Shown here: piece after piece, positions 1-7,616 of the stretch
Position numbering within the stretch: the first letter of the stretch is position 1
How the letters are laid out: every line of letters begins with the position of its first letter
Made by a program: the position numbers and the translations under genes
The notes under the pieces: generated by a model
What the model saw: the letters and a program-made list of their open reading frames with translations, nothing else
What the model was told of the DNA's origin: nothing
Databases searched by the model: none
DNA from: a virus
Length of the DNA stretch: 27,937 bases
Virus record (IMG/VR): IMGVR_UViG_3300011116_000478
Location: 1 to 27,937 of that record
Direction: 5' to 3' (one strand)

Positions 1-869
1 GCCGCACTTTGTATGATGCAAAGTTTGAGAAGGTGCGAGAATCTTCTTGTGGAGTACGATTCGAATCTGACGTCATCAATTGGTGAAGACATTCTGTAGA
101 TTTTGTCAAGTAATCGCTCTGCTGTTGAAGTAAGTTCTGAAGGTCCGTAACATTGAGTCTTAATTGATTTGAGCCTTTCAATAAGTTCTTTAGTGTGTGT
201 TGGATCGGGAGGTTTCGGGAAGGTGATCTTTTTTCCATTAGGTTCTCCGTAGATTAAGAGGATACGTGAGAAGAAACCTTGTCCTAAGATTTCTGTTGGG
301 AAAGCAAGTGAGAAACCAGTAGGAGTGTTGCCCCCAAGAATACTGATAGTAGGGTTATATATATTAACAGAGGTCCCATTCTTGATTCGATTGCGGTAGG
401 TTCCAGAATAATCCCACAAAGTGCCCAGCAGACTGATAAATTCAATGTTACCATTACCAAAGAAATCATTAAACTCGTCAGCCATAATAAACATTTCTGC
501 ATCTTGTTTTCCAGCATCTGAATCTCCAAAAAGGTTTTGCTCTAAGATATCTTCAGGCTCTGCCATACCTTCGCCAGCAAGATCAAGAAGGAACTTCTCT
601 TTTGTACTCTTATCTGCAGCAATTGTAGTGTATCCTGAATCTTGTAAAAGCTTTTTCATTAACTTAATTGCTGTAGACTTACGGGTACCTGGGGAACCGA
701 TAAGCATACAGTACATATTAGGTTGGATAGTAAAATGCCCATGTTGGAAATAATACTGTCTACCTAAAAATGCACCTATACCAGCGATAGCAGCCCAGCG
801 ATTAAAGAAAGCTGGAACTTCTGTCTCGCTAGTATAGGATAGATAAGAGGAAAAGAAATCCTCTTGCAT
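1..869 (-). CDS. P-loop primase/helicase-like protein (DUF3987-like), partial
   Basis: Reads from an ATG at 869 off the left edge of the window, so only the first 289 residues are seen and the C-terminus is missing. A Walker A loop, GSPGTRKST, lies at residues 58-66, and a hydrophobic stretch ending in ADE at about 130-132 fits a Walker B. A GGNTP segment around residue 170 fits a polar sensor. The overall layout resembles the phage and prophage DUF3987/YfjI-type ATPases that often take the place of a replicative primase-helicase. The gene sits two genes downstream of the DNA polymerase, as expected for a replication role. A GGAG ribosome site precedes the ATG by about 7 nt. The P-loop ATPase call is firm; the replicative helicase role is inference. 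Confidence 0.7.
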   Translation of the reverse strand, partial: MQEDFFSSYLSYTSETEVPAFFNRWAAIAGIGAFLGRQYYFQHGHFTIQPNMYCMLIGSPGTRKSTAIKLMKKLLQDSGYTTIAADKSTKEKFLLDLAGEGMAEPEDILEQNLFGDSDAGKQDAEMFIMADEFNDFFGNGNIEFISLLGTLWDYSGTYRNRIKNGTSVNIYNPTISILGGNTPTGFSLAFPTEILGQGFFSRILLIYGEPNGKKITFPKPPDPTHTKELIERLKSIKTQCYGPSELTSTAERLLDKIYRMSSPIDDVRFESYSTRRFSHLLKLCIIQSA

Positions 870-889
870 AGTTATCTCCGGTAAGGAGG

Positions 890-1108
890 TTATTCTTGGG
901 ATTTATAATCTTGCTGGATCTTTCCATCTAGGAGGAGATCTGCGAATTCTTTGAGTTCAGCAGGTGCATCTGCCCAAGTATTCATTGCACGCTGAACGAG
1001 ATCCCGGAATGCGGGCATGATACTAGGCTCTAAATATATAGAACTAGCACCTGAACTATAGTGTGAAATATAAATAGATCTTGTTGATGTGTTAGATACA
1101 ATAGCCAT
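890..1108 (-). CDS. 72-aa hypothetical protein
   Basis: A small acidic protein lying between the DNA polymerase and the P-loop protein. Its GGAG ribosome site overlaps the polymerase stop codon and sits about 7 nt before the ATG, so the two genes are probably translationally coupled. The first half is rich in Ser and Tyr; the second half looks helical and amphipathic, with a central FRDLVQRAMNTW segment and the charged tail KIQQDYKSQE. I recognise no family. Its position suggests an accessory replication factor, but nothing in the sequence proves that. Confidence 0.7.
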   Translation of the reverse strand: MAIVSNTSTRSIYISHYSSGASSIYLEPSIMPAFRDLVQRAMNTWADAPAELKEFADLLLDGKIQQDYKSQE

Positions 1109-1117
1109 AATAATCTC

Positions 1118-3532
1118 CTACTCGGTATCGCTCCAATATTTTGCCCTAACAAGTTCCCCGGTTACCTTATCAATTTTACCAATCTTTAAGGCTGCGGGTA
1201 CGGTAAATTCCCTGTATATACCTGATACATCTCGAATAGTTACCTTAATCTCCATAGCTTCCCTCACTTGATTTGCTAAATGTTCGTGTCCAGATTTGTA
1301 CGAGAAAAGTATTGAGTCATGAATCTGGGAGTGAAGACGGAAAGATTCAGGGTTAGGTAGTGCGATCTCATAGAATACTCTTAGGAAAGCTTCATTCAAT
1401 GTGCGCGCGTTAAGAGATTGCGGACAGTGGGCGACATAAGAATTAAGGTCAGATTTGTTCGTATCAGGTTTTCCAAAACAGTATCTTGTCCAGTCGCCCG
1501 CTTCAATATATTCTCTAGGGTTGTAAGTTCTTTCATTATATTCTGTATGGTGAAAAGCGCGGCTGGATAACTTGCGGGATGTTCCAATTTCGTTAATGAC
1601 GCTGACATAATAAGCTCCTTTAATCTTAGGATAAGTTTTGTGAAATGTATTCAATAAGTGTTCTGCTATTTTCCTCGGGTCAGATTCAGATAAGCCGAGT
1701 AGTTTCTTAGCTTCCCAGATCTTATCCAGTCCCATGGTGTCAATCAGGACTCCTGGTCCCATATTATAATTAGCTCCATGGTTGACTCGTTTTGCAAGAT
1801 CCCGTAGTTTCTTATCTTTAGTCTTTCCGGTAGTGTCATCATAGATCTGATCATATGGCACACCAAAGAATGCTGAAGCATTGACTGAGTGAAAATCTTT
1901 TGTACCGCTAACTGCTTTGATGAGAGCCTCGTCTCCTGAAATGTTTGCAGTATCTCGTGACTCTGCCTGTTCCAGATCACACTCTGCAAGAAAGAAACCG
2001 TCTGGCGCTTCCACAGTTTGTTTAACCTCCGGCCCACGTGGAATGTTTTGTATTTGTAGTCCTGTCCAGAAGTGGTGCTCTCTACTAGCAAGCCTTCCGG
2101 TGTCTGTTCCGTGCGGATTAAGAGCATAGAGTATGAATCCAAAGAACTCTTTAGCTCCTCCATTTCCTTTTGAGTCAGCATCTTTATCTGTCCTTAAATA
2201 GGTTGTTGCAAGTTTACGCCAGCCACGAATGTCAAGAATCTTAGAAAGAATTAGATTATTCAGAGGATGTCTGAGCATCGCTTTCTTGAGATCTTTCTCA
2301 TTTGAGGAATCAATATCTCCACAGCCTAGAATTTTAAGTAAGGTCTTAACTTGTATAGGTGATCCAGGATTAAAACCTTTTGCGCCTACCATAGTCTGTA
2401 CTGATGCAAGGGCCGGAGCTTCTAGAGAATCAACTTCTTTCCGGGCTTCAATCAATCTTTCCTGATTCCTCTTTAGTCCTGTCATTTCTGCCAGTAGACA
2501 AGGATATACAAGAGGGAACTCTAATGTATAGTTTCTCCTTGCCCAGTCTGGTATTGATAACATTTGTTGTATCCAGACATTTGCTGTGGCCCAGGTGTCA
2601 AGTGCATTGTACTTATAGTATTCATGCAGGTCATTAGTTTCTGCAAGATCCTTCCAGTATACCACTTTTCGTAGGAAGAAGGAGTTAAGGAAAGCAAGAT
2701 CCTTTGGTAGTTCGGAGTAGTATGAGTGAAACAAATGTGCAGTATCCCAAAGCCAGTTGGTAGGTGCAGCATTATATCGAAGGAGGTAGGAACAGTCGTA
2801 CTTTCCGTTTTGGAAGATCTTTTGAACAGGTAGCGCATTTATTGTCCTCATCACTGCGAGGTTAAAAGATGAGTCTATAGGTAGAACATAAGAACGAGTA
2901 GTAATATCACCGGACTCAGAGATATAAACACCGGTATAGCCAATGCAACGAATAGACAAAGGGCTACGAAAAGTTTCAATGTCCGCAGCAATAGCGTAGG
3001 CCTCAGATAAGTCTTGAATAGTTTCAGCATGATTAGTTCCATCTACCAAAGTCCAATGAAAATCTGTGGCCTCACTCCAGGCTTCCGGGGCAGTAACCTT
3101 TGATATAAATCTCTGTGCAATGAATTTACCGTAGGATACCGTGAACAACTGCTTGAGTGGACTAATGAAAACGATTTCCAAAGTCTTGTACGTGAATAAG
3201 GAACCTTGGTAGTCTGATAAACTAGGGTTGGACTTACTATTACCAGATAACTCAAGGAGTTTGGAAAGGATTGGTATAGAGGTTGAAACAACTCTTGTAA
3301 CTGATCTTTTCGCACAATACATCTCCAGATGAGACAGAAGAGAGATTGGTTCTACGCAGACGTAAGTGTTCAGCCCATTGAACATTCCCTTTAGGTGAGG
3401 GATGTATGCTTTATCTTCTAGTGTACCTAGGAATAGAGCATTGTCACCTTTTTGGGAAGCTTCTTTCTGAGGAACTGCCGCGCGCATCTGTGCAGTCAGA
3501 GCTGCTAGTTTAGATTTCAATGGCGTTGTCAT
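1118..3532 (-). CDS. polA: Family A DNA polymerase (PolA-like) with 3'-5' exonuclease
   Basis: Phage replicative DNA polymerase of about 804 residues. The 3'-5' exonuclease has motif I DIET at about residues 184-187, motif II NGKYD at about 242-246 and motif III YNALD at about 308-312. The polymerase has motif A DLEQAESR (catalytic Asp about 519), motif B with R577, K581 and Y589, and motif C HDS at about 738-740. Two positions are unusual: the motif B residue that is Phe or Tyr in most relatives is His (NHGANY), and motif C is HDS rather than the usual HDE. The open frame extends 7 codons upstream to a TTG at 3553, but the ATG at 3532 has a GGAG site 10 nt upstream inside that extension, so I use the ATG. 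A 5'-3' exonuclease domain is not seen. Confidence 0.95.
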   Translation of the reverse strand: MTTPLKSKLAALTAQMRAAVPQKEASQKGDNALFLGTLEDKAYIPHLKGMFNGLNTYVCVEPISLLSHLEMYCAKRSVTRVVSTSIPILSKLLELSGNSKSNPSLSDYQGSLFTYKTLEIVFISPLKQLFTVSYGKFIAQRFISKVTAPEAWSEATDFHWTLVDGTNHAETIQDLSEAYAIAADIETFRSPLSIRCIGYTGVYISESGDITTRSYVLPIDSSFNLAVMRTINALPVQKIFQNGKYDCSYLLRYNAAPTNWLWDTAHLFHSYYSELPKDLAFLNSFFLRKVVYWKDLAETNDLHEYYKYNALDTWATANVWIQQMLSIPDWARRNYTLEFPLVYPCLLAEMTGLKRNQERLIEARKEVDSLEAPALASVQTMVGAKGFNPGSPIQVKTLLKILGCGDIDSSNEKDLKKAMLRHPLNNLILSKILDIRGWRKLATTYLRTDKDADSKGNGGAKEFFGFILYALNPHGTDTGRLASREHHFWTGLQIQNIPRGPEVKQTVEAPDGFFLAECDLEQAESRDTANISGDEALIKAVSGTKDFHSVNASAFFGVPYDQIYDDTTGKTKDKKLRDLAKRVNHGANYNMGPGVLIDTMGLDKIWEAKKLLGLSESDPRKIAEHLLNTFHKTYPKIKGAYYVSVINEIGTSRKLSSRAFHHTEYNERTYNPREYIEAGDWTRYCFGKPDTNKSDLNSYVAHCPQSLNARTLNEAFLRVFYEIALPNPESFRLHSQIHDSILFSYKSGHEHLANQVREAMEIKVTIRDVSGIYREFTVPAALKIGKIDKVTGELVRAKYWSDTE

Positions 3533-3561
3533 ATAGGTTAGATCTCCTATCAAATAATTAT

Positions 3562-3580
3562 AAGGCCCACTACAGGCCCT
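3562..3580 (-). terminator. Possible weak hairpin ahead of polA
   Basis: On the minus strand AGGGCC and GGCCTT can pair (6 bp, one G-U) around a 7-nt loop, followed by the AT-rich ATAATTATTT. It falls between the 82-aa gene and the polymerase and could attenuate transcription. The T tract is poor, so this is a weak call. Confidence 0.3.
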
Positions 3581-3585
3581 AGGTA

Positions 3586-3834
3586 TTATTCGAAAGCTGG
3601 GATTGACTTTAACAATCTACTTGTAACCATGAAACAAAACTTCTGTCCAGTTGAATCCTTGAGAATAAAATCAGCTGTAGAATTTCCCGCTTTAGTGCCA
3701 TTCTTAACTACAACAATATCTATAATCTCAATTGGTAGATAGTCAGGCTCCTTGTATACAAAACCTTGAGCTACTGCATCTTCAACAGATTCACAGATAG
3801 TAATTTTAAGAGATGCGTGAATAGCGTTTATCAT
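3586..3834 (-). CDS. 82-aa hypothetical protein
   Basis: A small protein upstream of the polymerase gene, with GGAG 7 nt before the ATG. The N-terminus, MINAIHASLKITICESVEDA, and the middle (IEIIDIVVVKNGTKAGNST) alternate hydrophobic and polar residues in a way that suggests a compact beta-rich fold. A DFILKDSTGQKFCFMV segment near the end looks like two strands joined by a turn. No catalytic motif or membrane segment is visible and I do not recognise the family. It follows a strong hairpin that may separate its expression from that of the gene upstream. Confidence 0.7.
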   Translation of the reverse strand: MINAIHASLKITICESVEDAVAQGFVYKEPDYLPIEIIDIVVVKNGTKAGNSTADFILKDSTGQKFCFMVTSRLLKSIPAFE

Positions 3835-3846
3835 AATAATCTCCAG

Positions 3847-3883
3847 ATAAAAGGGAACCCACTAAGAACTTAATCTTAGTGGG
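3847..3883 (-). terminator. Strong hairpin, probable intrinsic terminator or attenuator
   Basis: A perfect 10-bp inverted repeat, CCCACTAAGA (3858-3867) and TCTTAGTGGG (3874-3883), surrounds a 6-nt loop. On the minus strand it is followed by TTCCCTTTTAT. It lies just after the 147-aa gene and just before the ribosome site of the 82-aa gene. The moderate T tract suggests partial termination, which would lower expression of the polymerase relative to the genes before it. Confidence 0.7.
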
Positions 3884-3909
3884 TGCTAGATGTTAGATCA
3901 TCGAGATCA

Positions 3910-4353
3910 TCAGATCACAGAGATATCAACCAGTGTTGTGTACTTCCGTGTCTTTTCCGTGTTCGAGCGCAAACCTGTAATGATAAGAACTTCGCAACCT
4001 TGGATCTCGTTCATCAAATCACGGTTAGCTTTAGCACCAAACTTTTCAGCAGCTGCTTTCATAACCTTCTTGAAATCACCTTGGCCGAATTCCTTATCCA
4101 ACAGGAATGCAATACTGGTAGATGCACCTTTGGACAGGGGAGTGTCAGATGAGTCAGCCAGCTCGATTGTTTCATCTGCTACAAAAGTTGCTTCGATTGC
4201 AGGATGTGTACCAATCTTCTTTTGTTCCAGCTTGATGGTAACCTTGTGAGTCCCAGCAGGGAAAGGCTTGAATTCTGGAGCATCTGCCAAGTCATCGAGT
4301 GTGCCGTCAAGCAATGCATTAATGTCGAAAGTGGATTGATCGATAGTAGACAT
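3910..4353 (-). CDS. Possible phage single-stranded DNA-binding protein
   Basis: A 147-aa acidic protein that opens with a short acidic segment (LLDGTLDDLADAPEF) followed by a beta-rich core, FPAGTHKVTIKLEQKKIG, and a helical part around residues 95-125 (FGQGDFKKVMKAAAEKFGAK). This layout resembles small conserved proteins that many phages place beside Sak4-type ATPases, polymerases and Cas4-like nucleases, some annotated as ssDNA-binding proteins. No classical OB-fold signature can be proven by eye. An AAAG-type ribosome site and a strong hairpin just downstream suggest it is made in larger amounts than the polymerase. Reality of the gene is secure; function is inferred mainly from context. 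Confidence 0.55.
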   Translation of the reverse strand: MSTIDQSTFDINALLDGTLDDLADAPEFKPFPAGTHKVTIKLEQKKIGTHPAIEATFVADETIELADSSDTPLSKGASTSIAFLLDKEFGQGDFKKVMKAAAEKFGAKANRDLMNEIQGCEVLIITGLRSNTEKTRKYTTLVDISVI

Positions 4354-4375
4354 GATAGTAGCTTTCTATAAAAGG

Positions 4376-4756
4376 TTATTTACGGGAGATTGAGCGCAGT
4401 GTAATTACTGCAAGAATATTCCAAGCTGCATGTGCAAGATGTGTAATGCCTGTTTGAGGATCTTTACTATCTTCACTTTGCATATCTTCAAGTAGGTGTC
4501 TAATCATCGCTTCATAATATCGTTCCTTTCCATTAGGTACTTCTATCCAACCATTCTTGGTGTATTTATTTGCACCAAAAGTTCCAACCTTAACTACCTC
4601 TTTAAGTGCAAGAACAAACTTACCGAGGACAAGAAAAGGTAACTGTTTACCTGCATCAAGTTTAGCTCCAGGTTCATGAGGATCTGTTCCTAGAGGATCT
4701 TTCTCGTGAGAGATTGATGCTAGATGTTGTAATTCTAAATCATCAAGTTCAGGCAT
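4376..4756 (-). CDS. MazZ-like dATP/dGTP pyrophosphohydrolase (DUF5664-like)
   Basis: Predicted all-alpha nucleoside triphosphate pyrophosphohydrolase of 126 residues. The family signature is visible in order: LDAGKQLPFLVLGKFVLALKE, then VGTFGANKYTKNGW, then RYYEAMIRHLLED, then THLAHAAWNILA. Acidic residues in the second half (EDMQSED, DPQTG) would coordinate Mg2+ as in MazG-type enzymes. In other phages such proteins hydrolyse dATP or dGTP, either to balance pools or to supply dZ-genome synthesis. The frame opens 4 codons earlier, at 4768, but the second ATG has GGAG 7 nt upstream and lies 1 nt after the previous stop, so I use 4756. No PurZ is present in the window, so a Z-genome role is only a possibility. 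Confidence 0.75.
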   Translation of the reverse strand: MPELDDLELQHLASISHEKDPLGTDPHEPGAKLDAGKQLPFLVLGKFVLALKEVVKVGTFGANKYTKNGWIEVPNGKERYYEAMIRHLLEDMQSEDSKDPQTGITHLAHAAWNILAVITLRSISRK

Positions 4757-4757
4757 T

Positions 4758-5639
4758 TTAGGCTCCATTCATCTTAGATCTCAAAGCTGCCAATCCGGTG
4801 AGAGCTTTACTTCCTTGCTCATTAGTCTGAGTTGTAGAAACTGTAGGTTTCTCAATCTGCCCGGTAAAGATAGGCAGTAAAGATAATTTACCTGAGCTTG
4901 CAATATCAAAATCAGATCTGGATCTTGTAAGGAATCCATTACTTGCAGTAGATGTTGAGTAAGCTCGGTGAGTTTTATTCTTCACCTCAGTATAAATCAC
5001 ATGATCAAAAGCTGAGGGAAATGTAGCAGACATTCCAGCAGATCCAAAAGATGGAACAAGTTTAGTTGTCTTATCTTCTAGTTCAGCTTCTTGACATTGA
5101 CAAGTTACAATAAGATTATATCTAGCTCCTTGGAATTGGGATTTAAAAAATTCTGTATACTTTCTAAGTGCTCCCCAATCATCTCTTTCAGGTTTTGTAT
5201 CCAGAGACTTATCTTTCATTGTATAGGAAAGAATAGAATATGAAAGTTGAGTAGCTGTATCAAGAACTACAATATCTTTAGGCCCGAGTTTATTGAAATC
5301 TACCTCTGTTATAATTGCATCTAGATCTTTAGCACAGATAGGACAACCTGACTTTCCGTGAGCATCACAAATCTTAGCTGTACCTTTGTTGAAAAGGATA
5401 AGAAGAGTTTGTGCAGCAATTGGATAAGAAGCTGAGTCGGGAATGTTAATAAGATCTACACGATCTTGAGCTTCAGGTGAGAGTTTGAGAAGAGTTTCAG
5501 CCGCATTCTCTGTATTTATCCAGATTAGATTATACCCATGCTCTGCCATTTCAGCAGCTAATGTTGATTTACCTGAACCTGAGAGACCTAAGATTAGCAC
5601 TCTATGAGTGGATGCTGGTTTATATTGTGATAGTTTCAT
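4758..5639 (-). CDS. Sak4/RecA-like AAA ATPase
   Basis: A 293-aa ATPase of the RecA-core type. Walker A is GLSGSGKST at residues 18-26, and Walker B is IVVLD ending at D127. The segment LIVTCQCQ at about 177 fits the following polar-sensor strand. An insertion at 91-102 holds CDAHGKSGCPIC, four possible zinc ligands (C91, H94, C99, C102). The protein matches phage Sak4-type proteins, which promote single-strand annealing or strand exchange together with a partner ssDNA-binding protein. It overlaps the preceding gene by 4 nt (ATGA), showing tight coupling, and it precedes the MazZ-like gene. The ATPase call is firm; the recombinase role follows from family and from the adjacent Cas4-like nuclease. 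Confidence 0.85.
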   Translation of the reverse strand: MKLSQYKPASTHRVLILGLSGSGKSTLAAEMAEHGYNLIWINTENAAETLLKLSPEAQDRVDLINIPDSASYPIAAQTLLILFNKGTAKICDAHGKSGCPICAKDLDAIITEVDFNKLGPKDIVVLDTATQLSYSILSYTMKDKSLDTKPERDDWGALRKYTEFFKSQFQGARYNLIVTCQCQEAELEDKTTKLVPSFGSAGMSATFPSAFDHVIYTEVKNKTHRAYSTSTASNGFLTRSRSDFDIASSGKLSLLPIFTGQIEKPTVSTTQTNEQGSKALTGLAALRSKMNGA

Positions 5640-5812
5640 GATATGTTCCTTAGTTCATGTCTGAGTTCTTCAATTGTTCTATCTACGTAGAGTCTTAAGA
5701 CTGATACGTGGGCAATATCTCTGGGTATGAAATACATAGAAGTTCTGAATCCCATACAGATTCTCAAAGCCCAAGATAATTTCTGCTGTCTCTTCTGTCT
5801 AGCAGTTGCCAT
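5636..5812 (-). CDS. 58-aa basic hypothetical protein
   Basis: A small, strongly basic protein starting MATARQKRQQKLSWALR, lying between the nuclease and the Sak4-like ATPase. Its end overlaps the next start by 4 nt. The open frame begins at a TTG at 5824, but the first ATG, at 5812, has a GGAA site about 7 nt upstream and begins right after the nuclease stop, so I use it. The C-terminal half (VDRTIEELRHELRNIS) looks like one amphipathic helix. It may bind nucleic acid or link the two recombination proteins; no family is recognised. Confidence 0.6.
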   Translation of the reverse strand: MATARQKRQQKLSWALRICMGFRTSMYFIPRDIAHVSVLRLYVDRTIEELRHELRNIS

Positions 5813-5813
5813 T

Positions 5814-6866
5814 CTAGGTTCCAACCTTTCTCAGTTGTGAATCTAACAAGTCTTCCAATCCAATCTGTACCTGATAATCTGTCTTATCTTCTTCCTCAGG
5901 AGTACAAGGTTTGGTAAGATGTTCTGTACTCAGAGTGCATGTCTGGAAATATTCACAGTCTCTACCAAAAGATGTACAAGATTCTCCATGCATAGGATAG
6001 ATCTCAGCTTCCTCATACATCTTGATTGTCTCTATATCTAAGAGGAGTTCTCGAATCCAGAGCGCCCGCTGCAAGAAAGATTTAGCGAACGGGATTGGAT
6101 TATATTCCCTACTCTTGGTTTGATATACTAGATATAATACCTTATAACTAGATAGATCGGGATAGAGATGATCAAGAACGATAGAGTAGCCAATAGCCTG
6201 CGCTGAATTTTTATACGTCGCTGGATTGATTGTAGCTGCGTTTGTAGTTTTACATTCGAGCACGAGGATTTCTCCAGTGACTTTATGTCTAAGTACAGCA
6301 TCGACAAAACCTCTAAGCCGAAAGCCATCAGGAAAAGTAATAGAGAAACTAAGCTCACAAGCAGGAGCACCATTATAATATACAAGTTCGTAATCATCTA
6401 GGAATCCTTGTTGGCGAAGTTCTAGGAATCTTTGGAGAGCGATTACAGCTAGGAAGAATGACTTAGCATCTCGCTCATGGATTGCAAACAGATCTGGTTT
6501 CCAGTTAAGGAACATTTTCCAAATGATTTGGTCTTCACTTAGACCTTCGAGCGCAAGTTGGATAGCCTCCCCAACAACGTGTCCGAAAGCAAAGGTGATT
6601 GAGGATTTGATATCTTCTTCTGTTCTGAAGGTAGATCGTTTCTTATATAGTTCGAACTTACGTGGACATTGGTGTAATGTAAGGAGCGAGGAGTATGATA
6701 GTTGTCGAATCCTGTAATCAATATTTCCCTCATATCCTGGTTCTCTGAATCCGCCAGAACTTCCCGAAGGTTCCGTTGTTCCGTCAAGGATAGATCCGAC
6801 AAGATCATTGGGAGTACCACTCCAATCTGATAATAGTGTATCGATGTCGAATTGATTGGTAGACAT
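5814..6866 (-). CDS. PD-(D/E)XK nuclease, Cas4/RecB-like, probable Fe-S
   Basis: A 350-aa exonuclease of the RecB/Cas4/AddB type. After a low-complexity N-terminus, the motif LSYSSLLTLHQCPRKFEL (about residues 56-73) begins the core. A conserved His is at 96 (FGHVVGEA). The catalytic core is GFVDA (D189), LVLECKT (E204, K206) and a QAIGYSIVL helix at about 233. Four cysteines, C67 and C297, C304, C310 (CTSFGRDCEYFQTC), fit the split Fe-S cluster of Cas4/AddB nucleases, although the spacing Cx6Cx5C differs from the common Cx2Cx5C. With the Sak4-like ATPase just downstream it probably forms a phage recombination or end-processing module. The ribosome site is GAGATAAC just before the ATG. Confidence 0.9.
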   Translation of the reverse strand: MSTNQFDIDTLLSDWSGTPNDLVGSILDGTTEPSGSSGGFREPGYEGNIDYRIRQLSYSSLLTLHQCPRKFELYKKRSTFRTEEDIKSSITFAFGHVVGEAIQLALEGLSEDQIIWKMFLNWKPDLFAIHERDAKSFFLAVIALQRFLELRQQGFLDDYELVYYNGAPACELSFSITFPDGFRLRGFVDAVLRHKVTGEILVLECKTTNAATINPATYKNSAQAIGYSIVLDHLYPDLSSYKVLYLVYQTKSREYNPIPFAKSFLQRALWIRELLLDIETIKMYEEAEIYPMHGESCTSFGRDCEYFQTCTLSTEHLTKPCTPEEEDKTDYQVQIGLEDLLDSQLRKVGT

Positions 6867-6971
6867 TTTGTTATCTCAGTAATTAGTGGTGAATATATCT
6901 CCCTACAAAAGCTAAGAGGCTCACATTGGAGCCAATCTCGGAGAAGTTTATATTCAGGATATGTGAGACGA

Positions 6972-7130
6972 TCACGAAGACTTACTAAGACTAATTGAGA
7001 TCTTAGGTTGCTCAACTGTTGGTCGAATAGCATATAGATGAGGAAACAATCTTGTATGATAAGAACAAACAATGGAGCAAATAGTTGCAATCTTAGTTAG
7101 AGGATATTTATTAGCTGGTGGGTAGATCAT
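6972..7130 (-). CDS. 52-aa hypothetical protein
   Basis: A small gene starting MIYPPANKYPLTKIATICS. An AAGGA ribosome site overlaps the stop codon of the small gene before it and lies 6 nt from the ATG, which argues for coupled translation. The protein is basic, with three cysteine or histidine positions in the middle and a Ser/Lys-rich tail. A second frame runs from 7090 into the nuclease gene and competes for this stretch, but it begins at a non-ATG codon without a ribosome site. Function unknown, and the gene could still be spurious. Confidence 0.45.
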   Translation of the reverse strand: MIYPPANKYPLTKIATICSIVCSYHTRLFPHLYAIRPTVEQPKISISLSKSS

Positions 7131-7139
7131 AAGTATTCC

Positions 7140-7316
7140 TTACTGTTTTACACAGTATGCTACAGGATAGACTACATTACTTGTTGATCTGATATAAGTG
7201 CTCCACTGAGTGCCAGCTGTTAGACAAGCTTCTTGAGTTGTGAATCCTGGAATGTTTGTAATGGCCGGGGAGTTTCCATTATAGCCGCCCAGTAAGGCGA
7301 GAATAAGTATATACAT
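7140..7316 (-). CDS. 58-aa small protein with signal-like N-terminus
   Basis: Starts MYILILALLGGYNGN, with GGGAG about 7 nt before the ATG and directly after the TGA of the gene upstream. The first 11 residues are strongly hydrophobic, like a very short signal or membrane anchor but without a positive charge. The rest holds two cysteines (EACLTAG and AYCVKQ at the end) about 30 residues apart, with aromatic residues between. Such tiny two-cysteine proteins are common in phage early regions and may form a disulphide after export. No family is recognised; the evidence is start site, length and coupling. Confidence 0.6.
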   Translation of the reverse strand: MYILILALLGGYNGNSPAITNIPGFTTQEACLTAGTQWSTYIRSTSNVVYPVAYCVKQ

Positions 7317-7328
7317 TTCCTGCTCCCA

Positions 7329-7616
7329 TCAAAATGCATCAGCACCTAGAGTCTTGATCTTTGCGGCAAGAGTCTTAGATGCTGAAGGTTTAGTAACTTG
7401 TGCTGCAAACTCAGTCTGTGTCTGAACTTTAAGACCTGATACAATTGTTTGGATCTCCTGCTCAGAGAGCAGTGTGATATTCTCAGGATATGTTCGGAGA
7501 GTTTTCCAGATCTCTTGTAGAAGATTTTTCATCTGAGGATGCTTGGAGATGATAGCATCTGAGAGAGAAGATACGCGTTCTTTAAGTTCGAAACCTTGTG
7601 GGATAGGTGTGCTCAT
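7329..7616 (-). CDS. 95-aa hypothetical protein
   Basis: A mostly helical small protein. It begins MSTPIPQGFELKERVSSL and ends in an Ala/Lys-rich segment, SKTLAAKIKTLGADAF. Its start overlaps the end of the 114-aa gene by 4 nt (ATGA), so it belongs to the same transcript. No membrane segment, zinc ligands or catalytic motif is visible. The central LLQEIWKTLRTYPENITLL looks like a helix followed by a turn. Function unknown. Confidence 0.7.
   Translation of the reverse strand: MSTPIPQGFELKERVSSLSDAIISKHPQMKNLLQEIWKTLRTYPENITLLSEQEIQTIVSGLKVQTQTEFAAQVTKPSASKTLAAKIKTLGADAF

Noticed and set aside
6539-7090. 183-aa minus-strand frame overlapping the start of the Cas4-like nuclease
   Set aside because: It begins at a non-ATG codon without a ribosome site and its last 110 residues lie in another frame of the well-supported nuclease gene; the first part is better covered by two small coupled genes.
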